NCBI GenBank assembly: GCA_946894095.1 | Contig: OX335641.1 | Location: 17,254,501-17,318,500 of the forward strand | Reading direction: 5' to 3' | Origin: Incurvaria masculella | Taxonomy: Eukaryota > Arthropoda > Insecta > Lepidoptera > Incurvariidae | Length of the DNA: 64,000 nt | In this document: in pieces, positions 1-11,600 of the stretch | Layout: the number at the start of each line of letters is the position of its first letter | Numbering within the stretch: the first letter of the stretch is position 1 | Notes under the pieces: model-generated | What the model was told of the DNA's origin: nothing | The model's database searches: none | What the model saw: the letters and a program-made list of their open reading frames with translations, nothing else | Translations under genes and position numbers: made by a program

Positions 1-404
1 GGACCTATGTAAAACATGAAGGTAGTAATGTGACAAAACGTAGGAAAATCATTATATGACAGAAAACACAGTTTGCAGTACTTAAATATTTAACTGAAAA
101 TGATGATAATGAAAAAATATGATACAAAGAAACTAGATTATTGATAATATTATGTATTAAATGGATACGGCATTACAGTATCTCATTCATTTGATATTCG
201 TCGAAAGCAGCATACAATGCTTTAAATGTTAATGTCGCTGAAACTCAAATTAACTAAAATATTGTTTGTACTAAAGCTTCTCTAGGCTTTACGCCGCTGA
301 TCCACCGTGTACGCGGCGCAAGGATGCATCAAGTCTGCCAAATACGTTAGTCCAAATCAAGTATACTTTTTCGTCCTAAGATAGTACGTCGCTTATATTT
401 TCAA

Positions 405-640
405 AGAATGTGATATGTATGTATGTATAACCGACTGTGAAGCGAGGACATATTAATTAAAGAAAGAGCCCTGTAAAAATAACTACTTTATGAATATACT
501 GCAAGGCTGGACTGGAACCAGCAAAACATACCATTTGCGTGTATAGCGTCTTCAAATTATCTAAACATAAGGGTACTTTCTTTAATTCATGTGTCCTTGT
601 TTCACGGTCGGTTATACATACATACATATCACATTCCACG
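405..640. mobile_element. fold-back element with about 65-bp arms
   Basis: The left arm near 406-470 (GAATGTGATATGTATGTATG and onward) is the inverted complement of 570-637, with a handful of mismatches. Related half-elements lie at 26044-26165 and 32738-32805, so it is a dispersed family. Confidence 0.75.
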
Positions 641-645
641 TCAGT

Positions 646-2078
646 CAAAGATGATACGCTCTGTGGAAATATTCTTCTTGTAAATATTTCACAATGGCGC
701 TACGTTTTCCCTCCTGTCCCGCCTCCCGAATAACAATCGACACGTTACCTGCGTGTGCCCTTAAAGCGTGCGCCAGACGGATATTCCATGATCCGTCGTA
801 AAATGTAAGTAGTAATGAAACCCGCATTACTACTTACATTTTACAGGCTTAGAGCCAATTGTGCGAAACGTGCGTTGTGTGCTTGGGCCAGTGGAATAGC
901 GACTTTTTGAAATTAGTCACATAAGTCCCATCATCTTTGGCTTTAATAGTTAAGAGAACCCCAAATTCATAAACAGCTTAAAGGTTACAACGCGACAATG
1001 ACGCGAAAGCCAGATATAAAAAAAACGATGACTAAGATTTAACATAAATATGAATGCTGTTGCCAGTTGGCGAAAATTAATACCATGCCTCTACTCTGAA
1101 TACTCAACTTATAATAAGGCCGAATTGCACCAAACTCACTAAATAAACACCTATTGCCTTAGAATATATTTTTGTGGTGTGACTAAAGCGATAACCCCTG
1201 CTTGGATTGCATTTGACGTAAACATTCATTTAGCGATGTTGGTGCAGCTTAGGACTGTGCCATGGTGCCAACGGTGACCTGTGAGTAGTTTCCCCCGTAC
1301 CGTGATGTTACCGCACCCGCAGTACAGCCTTAAGATCGTGCCATTTAATACTAAGGTATGCCCACTAAGAACTATCGATATGTGTAAAAAAATAAATAAA
1401 AAGAACCCAACGTTTCCAGCACTCTAATAGTAATGAAAATTAAAGTTTGTACAGATTTCCTATTCAGCAAAATACGTATTTCACGTACATTATCAGATCA
1501 TCTATTCATCATTAATTTTTTCAAATCCTCTGAAATACAAAAAGCAATGAGAATTCTCCTCGTACATTGAGTTTGGTTTTAACATTAGTATTTATGCTAG
1601 GCACTTGAACAACAGGTACTTGCAGATGCCTTAATTATGTTTAGAGTTAACTTTTAAAAACATATAAATCAGCATACATTTTGGTTTATACCATAAAACT
1701 GGAGATACTCGTAATTATCGTTTTATATTTAGTTTGTCAACTCCAAGTAAGACTGTAAGAGAACATGTTAGTGTGCGTGACCATTTTTGTGGGTTAAGAA
1801 TGTAACTATTTCTATTTACTGATAATTATTATATTGAGCCTTAAAGAAAATAATCCATATCAAAACTTTTAAGGCAAGATTAAAGTACGTTTATACTATA
1901 TCAACACATTAGTATCCGTTTACGAAAGTTAGAAATATCTAGTATAATCATACTCTTATAAAATTCTACCAGTCATCTACTAGTCAGTTGTCTACAGAAT
2001 GGACAATTTTTAATGAAATTATAATTTACTCACACTATTACCTATATCAATTGAGTAGATACCTAGTTGTAGTAGATA
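646..2078. other. 3' flank of the ABCG gene, no gene seen
   Basis: AT-rich noncoding DNA apart from the inverted repeat at 798-844. No convincing reading frame or conserved domain. Confidence 0.5.
798..844. repeat. perfect 20-bp inverted repeat with 7-nt loop
   Basis: Arms GTAAAATGTAAGTAGTAATG (798-817) and its exact complement (825-844). No wider element boundary is seen. Confidence 0.9.
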
Positions 2079-2134
2079 GGTAAAATATTTTACAGGTAAA
2101 GGAAATATTAACTTTACCTGTAAAATATTTTACC
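2079..2134. repeat. perfect 23-bp inverted repeat with 10-nt loop
   Basis: Arms 2079-2101 and 2112-2134 are exact complements (GGTAAAATATTTTACAGGTA and onward). The structure begins 135 nt past the ABCG stop codon on the transcribed side and could be in its 3' UTR or just beyond. Confidence 0.9.
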
Positions 2135-2268
2135 ATGCTTTCGCACCCATGAAATTAATGGTAAATTACATAATCATCGGTATAAGTACTGAGTGACTTT
2201 CATTCACTATTTAGTTATATAAAAGCCTTAACCGGCATTGTACTCGCTAATTTAGGGCCGAGTTCCAA

Positions 2269-2622
2269 TCAGCGTTTATTCAACCGCCACCAGAGCGCGC
2301 TGACAGTGAGCAGATGCATCACGAACATGGTGACGACGACCAAGGTCATGCTGCCCGCGATGTCCACCTCCCTGATGTCCATCTCTGTGAGGAACTGGAC
2401 GGGCGACTGGAAGTGGCAGTACTGGAAGCCGTCTTTGTGCGCGAAACAATTGAGCTTGGTCCGGTTGAGGCCGTAGACGGAATGGACCGCCACGTGGAAG
2501 CCGGCGCGGAAGTAAGAGATGTGGTAGAGCCAGCGGAAAGCGACTGGCGTGTTGGCGAGGCCGATGCAGAAGCCGAAGACAGAGAAGAGCACTGCTATTA
2601 TCGGGCCCAGGAACACTGCGAT
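2269..2622 (-). CDS. ABCG transporter, C-terminal exon
   Basis: 354 bp, acceptor TTGCAG, stop TGA at 2271-2269. It encodes residues 527-643: helix 5 ([20 protein letters not shown]), ISYFRAGFH, an extracellular loop with the sequon NRT at 579-581 and Cys 585 and 595, [11 protein letters not shown], then helix 6 and a short basic tail. An AATAAA hexamer (2280-2275, minus strand) overlaps the final codons and could act as the polyadenylation signal; otherwise the 3' end lies further downstream. Confidence 0.92.
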   Translation of the reverse strand: MAVFLGPIIAVLFSVFGFCIGLANTPVAFRWLYHISYFRAGFHVAVHSVYGLNRTKLNCFAHKDGFQYCHFQSPVQFLTEMDIREVDIAGSMTLVVVTMFVMHLLTVSALWWRLNKR

Positions 2623-5600
2623 CTGCAATGAATTTCGATCGGTTGATGAGGAAAGTAAGACATTCGGCAACCAAATAATACTTAAATAACATCATTCCGT
2701 TTTCAAGGCTAAGTAGAGAAGATTGCCATGCGGTAAAATATCAGCACATAAAGTTTTTCTCGTTGACAGCACACTTCTCTTGATTCTTCAAGACAGGCAT
2801 CATGATTTTCGATTACGGATGGTCTGAGCATGGTAATTTCTTTTAATTTTTCGCACCCATTTCAGATTTATAAATATACTTTGTTGATCTTTCGCCACCC
2901 CTTATTTAATGAATCATTTCATTTCAACATCTTATTTAATTGATCTTAATATACCATTTTATTAGTTTACAATTATGGATATCTTATCCTTCTTCCTTGT
3001 ATCACGTTCGTTTCCGTGTGTATTTTTTTATTATGCTTTTACTTATACTAACCTGGAACATCTACCACACATCGAAGTCTAGCTTCAATAGCTAATTATT
3101 GTTATTGGCACACAGTTATGAATAGAGACGCGAGCAGTGAGTGTAACATCCAGATCTTTCATAACATAGTTTATAACACCATTTACGGTATTCATAGCAC
3201 CCACTCTCTCTTTGATATCGATGTCACAATTTCTATCTCAAGTAAACATGCTACCAACATAATATTGTATTTGTACTGTTTTGGCACGAATAGGAATCCA
3301 AGTGGTTCCACTGAATTTCATTCTGTGCATGTAGAAAGAGGCGACTAAGGGATATGTCGTTCGTAGTTTGATCATTTAAAACTGAAGTTTTATGCGGTGG
3401 GTTAATCCCGCCCTGGTTGGTACCGTCGCATTGAACGAGCCGTCGAATCAATGTAGCTGTACCATAAAAGGAAGGTCTTGGTATGGCCCAAAGTTCCTGT
3501 AAGGTATGTTGGGGTTTCTATCATGACATTAAGTGTGGTGTTATCGGTCAATGTCCGGTTACATAAAAAAACAAGATCATTGACATCTTCTTAAATTTCA
3601 ATAATGATATCTAGATATTACATTATCTGTCTCGTTTGAAAACCATTACGTTGGTGTTGGCTATTGAATATTATATTTTTTTAAAAGATCATGGAAATGG
3701 TAACTATTAAAAGGTATCTTAATGTATTTTAATAATGCAAGCTAAGGTTTTTTTTACAAAATTAAAGATCAAACTCAAATACTTCTACCTTATTATTATC
3801 ATTTGGCAACGACTCAATAATCTAACAGGCATGTTGTAATGTCATTGAGTTTGTCCAGAGAATTTTTTGTATCATTGAAACGAATACCTACGTGATGTGT
3901 TAAGAAATAGAGACGATTGACAATGTTTCCGTGAATTTACAATTTTACCAATATTATTATGATATCACGGCTTTGTCAATATCGACACAGACAATGCATT
4001 TTTAGATGTCTTGAGTTTACCGCTTTTTTTTCTTTCTTTCCAATTTATTACATATCATCTAAGTTATGGTTTTATGATGCAAAAAAGTACATGGATTTGT
4101 TCAAATGACCTCCAACCATTATTCTATTTTTAATTTAACTGACCTGCCTGATCAATTTTATTTTGAATATGAAATCCCATAAATGTTTCAAAGTCTCCTG
4201 ACATATCTTGAATGAAGCTATTAGACAAAACCATTGTGAATACGTATATGCAAATTGTAGGGCTGCGACAAACATTGATAAAATTATGCTGGAAGTACGC
4301 TGCTGCGGGTTGGAGTTTAGCAGTGCGACCAAGCGCAAGTCTGGATCGTTCTTAACGTGGCTCAGATTCGACGAACTCTCACCCTGACGGGGGTGGTAGA
4401 ACCGATAAAGTAGCCCCAGGACTGTGCGCAGAGCGACGTCGCCACGACGGTAGCGAGGAACAGGGAGGCCCGCGCCGGCTCCAGGGGGTTGTCCGTCAGC
4501 CAATAGGAGAGCGCCACGTACGACACGCACGAGAGCATCTGGAAAATACACGACACGCACGATAGCATCAAGGTAATGCGTGACACGCATGATATGTGAA
4601 TTATACAACAAATGCTCGTTGGAAATAGATGACCCGCATGATAGCACCCTGAACATATAGTAGATAAAAACGGGCTACTGCTAAATTCACTTTGCTCTGT
4701 TGATTAGGGCGCGCGAACCAATTAATAATCTTAATGATGATAATAATAAATGTTGGTGAGTTATAAGTTTTATTTATCGTGACATTAAGTCCCCCACGAT
4801 AATCCACCTAAGTAGGTGGTTTTGAAATGAATGCTACATTGCTCTGTGGAACTTGCATCCCTCATTTCTCTCCATCCTACCTATATCCGGAGCACCCGCC
4901 GCAGAGAATCAGAGCACCCCCTTGTGGTTGACATTAGACTTTTGAGAACGAACCGTTTCTCGAACTCATTTCTCTGCCGCACCGCCAGGATATGGAACTG
5001 TCTACCAGCGGATGCCTTTCCTCATATCTATAACCTGGGAGTCTTCGCGTAATTTTTAAAAAGCTCGATAGTTCAGCCATAGTCCGCAAATCCGCTGGAA
5101 TGCCTGAGCGTGGTTTCGCGAGTATTTTTGGCTTTTCTGAGCACCTTTTGTCCTCAGCACACCGGTTTTTCATAAAAAAAAGGAATTTGTAGTTTGCCAA
5201 TATGACTTAATATGCTAAAATACATAATATGTATTTTAGCATATTGTGTAATTCTAATTTTAGCATAATGTGTAATTCTATAAAGACCAAAATAGTAAAC
5301 ACACTTTTAAAAAAAATTAATAAAATAGTACATTCATTTAAGACACAATCAAACATATTCAGATTAATTGCATATTTATTCTTCTTTTTAACATTGCCTT
5401 TATTTTTAAATTTCGTGTAACACGTCGGCAGTAAATCGAGTTCCAACATAAAAAAGGTGAAGCAAAAATGAGTTTTTCGCATTTTACCAAAATTCAACTT
5501 TTTTGGATTTCGTCCCTCTAGAATTGGAGGTGCGATATGCAAATATGTAACTAGTTGGAAAAGTAATTTGTTATAGATACGTTTTGAGCACAAATATTAT

Positions 5601-8600
5601 TTCAAATTTATATTTTTTGTGTGTATTCCAATGGATGGAAAATGTTTAAATTAATGTGAATTCACGAAAATAGACAATTTATGCCGTAAAAACGCCAGTG
5701 CCATAAATATACTTTATCTGAGGTAAATGACACTGTGCTATAAATATAATTGAATTAGATTATGTGTTTTTAATCGTATTCCGTTTTACCTGGAAAGGCA
5801 GCTCCACGGCTAGTATCGAAACAATATATGGCCCAAGATTGTACCATCTGTTGAAATGCTCCCCTCGCAAGATTTCCATTTCCATGGGAACTGAAAAAAA
5901 AAACAACAATTTATGTATTACAATAATAATTAAATGTTTAAATATTAAATAATTAATTTTGTTAATAGGCACTGTAAAGAATTATTCGGAAAAGATACAA
6001 GAAAAAAAAATATTCATCGTGTAACGTCAGCGCACGAGGAAGGAGCACGTGTCTATAAAAACCGGACAAGTGCGAGTCGGACTCGCGCACGAAGGGTTCC
6101 GTACCATCGTACAAGATTTAACACAAAAAAATCACGTTTTTTGTATGGGACCCCCCTTTAATTTTTATTATTTTTCTATTTCCCCTATTTGTTGTTATAG
6201 CGGCAAAATAAATACACACTATGTGAAAATTTCTGCTGCTTACCTATTACGGTTCATGAGATACAGCCCTGTGACAGACGGACGGACGGACGGACGGACG
6301 GACAGCGGAGGCTTAGTAATAGGGTTCCGTTTTCACCCTTTGGGTACGGAACCCTAAAAAATAATTCAAAATCATAATAATTTTGAAAGAAATTCCGTTC
6401 ATGGTTGACAAACTGATTGCAGACGAATACACAGAAAAAAATTAACCTTCTAAAAATATTGGGCCAAAAACTTAAATTCTTTCTAAAGTATCGAGTAAAT
6501 TCCACGGCTCACAAATCAATCTTTTCCTTGAGAATTTTAACAATTTCCCGCTTTCGAGAATCGCTCTAAGCAAAATCTCCTCGTTGAATGTGAAGCAAGA
6601 ACTCACAGGAGAGCGTGACGGACATTTTCCCCGTGTAGACGACGAGCAGCATGGAGCCGTACAGGTATACATAGTTGGCGAGCACGCGGTCCGCGTCCGC
6701 GCCCACGCCCGAGTACAGATAGCCGAACAGCAGCGCGATGCCCACGTGCGCCACTAGTCGCCACATGAACAGCGACTGGAAGGTGAGCGCCGATTGGTTA
6801 TACAAGTGAACAGTGACTGGAAGTTGAGCGTCGGTTGGTTATATAAGTGAACAGCGACTGCAAGGTGAGCGCCGATTAATTATACAAGTGAACAGCGACT
6901 GCAAGGTGAGCGCCGGTTGGTTATAAAAGTGAACAGCGACTGGAAGGTGAGCGCCGATTGGTTATACAAGTGAACAGCAACTGGAAGGTGAGCGCCGGTT
7001 GGTTATACAAGTGAACAGAAACTGCAAGGTGAGCGCCGGTTGGTTATACAAGTGAACAGCGACTGGAAGGTGAGCGCCGGTTGGTTATACAAGTGAACAG
7101 CAACTGCAAGGTTAGCGCCGGTTGGTTATACAAGTGAACAGCGACTGGAAGGTGAGGGCCGATTGGTTATACAAGTAAACAGCGACTGGAAGATGAGCGC
7201 CGGTTGGTAAAACAAGTGAACAGCAAATGCAAGGTGAGCGCCGGTTGGTTATAGGTACAAGTGAAGAGCGTCTGGAAGGTGGGCACCGGTTGGTTATACA
7301 AGTAAACAGCGACTGGAAGATCTGAGGTATTTCGTCATCTGCGCTATCCCACAGGTAGATTGAGAGAAGTAAAAAAATTTCGTTACTCCCCTGAACTCGG
7401 ACATTATATTGCCTTTATTGGAAATGTCACTTTTAAAAATGGATATAAAAATAACAAAACAAACCAGGGGATAAACCAGCTTAAAAAGGCTAAACTCACC
7501 AAATAAAGCTTTAACTGGGCCCCTGGGTAAAGTTAGAATTTGGTAAACATTTTCTCTATTTCAAATTTAGCAACTAGCTAGACTAACAAATAGATTGCAT
7601 AAGAAATGTATAAAATATGTAAAAAAATCTCGCTCCTTATGGCGTACACCAGACCCTTACCTACGAGATTCCCGTCGATGCCCATGGGCTTTTATAAGTT
7701 AGCTTTAACAAATTTCCAAATAGAAAAAATATAGGTACTCACATAATTTCTCGTGGTCATTAAATAGTTTCTATAAAGTAATATCCATGTTTGTCTAAGG
7801 AGCCCTGACTGGCGGTAAATATTTTTTCCGTAGCTCTTTAGTTGATGTTTTGAGCTTTCGACGATTGTTCTCTTAATATTCATGCATTCATTTTCTGAAA
7901 CCAAAACAAACTAAAGTTGTGGTGTGGTGAAGGAAGATGGGGAAATGACTTATTGTGTTTAATAACTCAATATGTAGGGGAGAGTGGTTCTCACCAGGTG
8001 GATACTGTATGGCAGGTATGGCGGGTGTCGCCCAAGGTGGTGTGGCCGCAGTGGAGATAGGAGACAGCCGTGGCTCCCGTTGAGCCATGGTGGAGGCCAG
8101 TTTAATAAGATCTACGTCATACTCTCCCGATGCAACTTCCATCACTAAAACATAACGTTAAAAAAATGTCATTTGCAAGCAGATTAAAACTATGGAACAT
8201 TCAATTCTTTCAGCATTTTTTTTAAATAACATCATAAGTTATGAATTCACCTGCCAACATTTTGTTAGAAGATAATCCTAACTTCCATTCGAACAATGGT
8301 TACCTCCACAGCTCGGCAGCCACATACATGAAGATTTCACAGTGGAGTAATTTTTTTCTCAGTCTCGGTAGCCCAGTGGCATAACGCCTTGCGATTCGCT
8401 AAGCTGGGTGAAGCGACTCTGAGCGCGGTCGGGTTTTAGATGGGTGACCGTTTTCAACTGTTGAGGCTGGCCGTGATTCGGATACTACGTAAAACTGTAG
8501 ATCCCCTTTCTTATTACTAGTAGGGTTGATCCCGCCCGGGTTGGAACCATCGCAATGAATGAGCAAAATAAGGAAGGTCCTGGCATGACATCTGGTTCTC

Positions 8601-11600
8601 ATGTGGTGTGTTAGGCTAATATCTGACGGTCGATTTGGTATTAGCAATCCATGTACAGTTACATAAAAATAATCTTGTGAACATTTTGTTAGAAGAAAAT
8701 CTTTAGTTCCCATCAAACAACGATTACCTCCAGAGCTCGGCAGTCGCATACATGAATATGTTTTATTTCAGAGTGGAAAATGTGTAGTTGCGGCTCACTG
8801 GGAGCACAGCGATCGCTAAAATAATAGGAACACTAACGGAAATCAGCCGGGTTGTGGTAGGGCGGGCAGGCGAGACCTCCCATGGACAACGCCGGGAGCA
8901 GGCCGTCGCGCGCGCCGCGGTAGAGCGTGCGGCCGGCGGCCAGGCAGTGCACGGCGTCCAGCCGCTCGAACAGCAGCGCGCTGGGCTGGTGGATGGTGGC
9001 CACCAGGGTGCGGCCGCCGCGAGCCAGGCCCGACAGCAGCGCCACGAGCGACGCAGACGCTACCGAGTCCAGGCCCCTGCGGCGAGAGAGCGATTTGAGC
9101 ACTTTGGGCTTTCAACCGTTACGGCGAAAGAAGTGTTTCAAATTGTTTTGCAGCATAACGTCCGAACTATAATAATAATTACCATTTATTGGATGAAGAA
9201 GACATAAGTATAAAGAAAATCATAAGAACAGTAAAAAATATAATGCAAAGTGCATTTCTAAAAAAAGAAAGAGTATCTACTTAAGCATCCATAGCAAAAA
9301 CATATTTGTTAAGTTAGCTACCTACTGCATACTGTCCTTCATCCAATATATCTAGATTAATAACTATGTAAACTGAGACTAGAGAAAGCGGCGTAGTGCT
9401 GGAGCAGTTGAAAATGGTCGACTGTCCAGTAGAGAATCTTCTCTTTAGGCTTTCAGTTTCAATGGAATGTAGAACTTATTGATCACTAACGGCATGGCGA
9501 GACAAAACATGACGAAATAATTCAACCCCAATGAGATAATTCGATAGAACTATGGTGATCGAAGCGCCAGGAATCTTAATTATTATCGCGGTACATTCGT
9601 CCCGAACGTGAAAGAGCAACAAAGGGTATCAAATCAGTTCCAGACGGCAAAACGACGCCGCTGGCCCCCGGACGGATCGCGGCTAAGTGAACGTTCTGCG
9701 CCCGTCAGGACCACTACTTACTCACGTTGTAGGTTCCTGAGGAAGAGCAGCGATGGGTCCGAGAGCAGGTCCAGCGCGATGCCAAGGAAGCGTCAATGGT
9801 CCCGGGACAGTATCTGTTCCTCGTTTATCAAAGCCAGTGTTTACTCACGTGGTAGGTTCATCCAGAAAGAGCAGCGAAGGGTCCGAGAGCAGCTCCAGCG
9901 CGACGGCGAGGCGACGTCGCTGGCCGCCGGACAGGTCGCGGCACAGCGTCCGTGCCGAGCCCGTCAGACCCAGCAGCGCCAGGATCTCGTGCACCTGGAA
10001 ATCAAACCCGAAAGTCTTGTTACGGTCGAAGTTGAAGCGACTTTGAGAAAGTGTGGTTGCCAAGAAATCCTTACTTATTTTGTCAATGGAAATTAGAGAC
10101 AAGGAAAGACAGAAAGTAAATTAATTTTCGAGTTCGTTATTTCAGTCGATTGTTTCTCTGCCTTAAAGTGTGGAAATAAGTATATTTTTTACATCTTGTA
10201 TTTTGCGAGCCGGGTGTTGGACATACGTTATTAAACCCTTGAATCCGATACATTCTGGTTTTAAACTGAGGGTTTTCTAAGGTCACTCCAAGGTAGGTCT
10301 TGTGGTAGGTGTGACGCCTTGCGATGGGATAAGCTGGGTAACCACCATTGAGCACGGATGGGTTCCGAATGGGTGACCATTTTTTACCGATGAGGCTGGC
10401 CGTGTTTCGGATTCCACGTAAACCTGTAGGTCCCCTTCCTTACTTACTAGGTTGTAGGGTTCATCCCGCCCGTTTGGAACCATCGCATTGAATGAACGAT
10501 GGTCGAAACGACAATGAAAATTGTGCGTGTTTTCATCCAGTTCAATGTAGCCGAGCAATATAAGGAAGGTCCTGGCATGGCACTCAGTTTCCATGTGGTC
10601 TGTTATGCTAATATCTGACGGTTAGTTTGGTATTAGGTATCCATATCCAGTTAAATAAGAAAAAAAGTTGAGCCCGCGTGTTTAAGGTGACGGAGAGGCG
10701 GTTTCGGTTCAACTAGGATGGAATGTACCTTCTCCCGCCTCTCGTTCTTGGTGAAGTCGGCCAGTTTGAGCGCGGCGGCCAGCGCCATCGCCTCGGCCAC
10801 GGTGAGGTGCGCGCGCAGCTCGTCCCGCTGCCGGATGTAGCGCGCGCCGCCGCGCCCGCCGGACTGGCCCGCGCCCGCCGCCGCGCCGTTCACGCGGACC
10901 TCGCCGCCCGCGCCGCGCGTCCTGACCAGTTCGCGGGACGATCAATCCATGTTCTTAGGGCTCCGTACACAAAGGGTGCCAAACGGAACCCTGTTAATAA
11001 GCCTCCGCTGTCCGTCCGTCCGTCCGTACGTACGTCCATCCGTCCGTCCGTCTGTCACAGGGCTGTATCTCATGAACCGTAATAGGTAGAAAGCTGAAAT
11101 TTTCACAGAGTTTGAATTTTGGTTCCGTTACAAAAAAAAAACAAATACAAATCAAAGGGGACCACCATAAAATAAACGTGATTTCTTTGGGTCTTTAGGT
11201 GAAATTTTGTATAATGGTACGGAACCGTTTGTGTGCGTGTCAGACTCACATTTGGCCGATTTTTTATAAACAGAGCGCACCAGCCTCGGCGCCACGGTAG
11301 GCGTTGGCATTTGCGAGGAAAACGAATTTGGGTCAAAGTCCAATGTGTGGCGTCTAGGGTGATGCGATTTGTGCATCAGGATGGTCAGTCAGTCAGTCAG
11401 TCAGCGTGTTTGCGTCCACTGCTGGACATACGCCTCTCCAATTTTCCTCCAGTCCTCCCGGCCTTCAGCGGTACGAAACCACTGCTTTCCGCAGACGCAC
11501 TTGATGTCGTCGTCCCACCTGGCGGGTGGTTTTCCCACACTTAGATTTCTTGCTCACGGCCGCCAGTGTAGGACACGGTTACTCCAACGGTCGTCATCTC

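Noticed and set aside
5207..5593. 128-codon frame on the minus strand
   Set aside because: Lys/Asn/Ile/Leu-rich composition of AT-rich DNA, no domain and no splice logic.
6768..7322. CRISPR-like regular repeats
   Set aside because: Units are contiguous with no unique spacers, in a eukaryotic intron. It is a minisatellite.
8788..9207. 139-codon plus-strand frame
   Set aside because: Antisense to the H-loop exon of the transporter; open because that exon is GC-rich.
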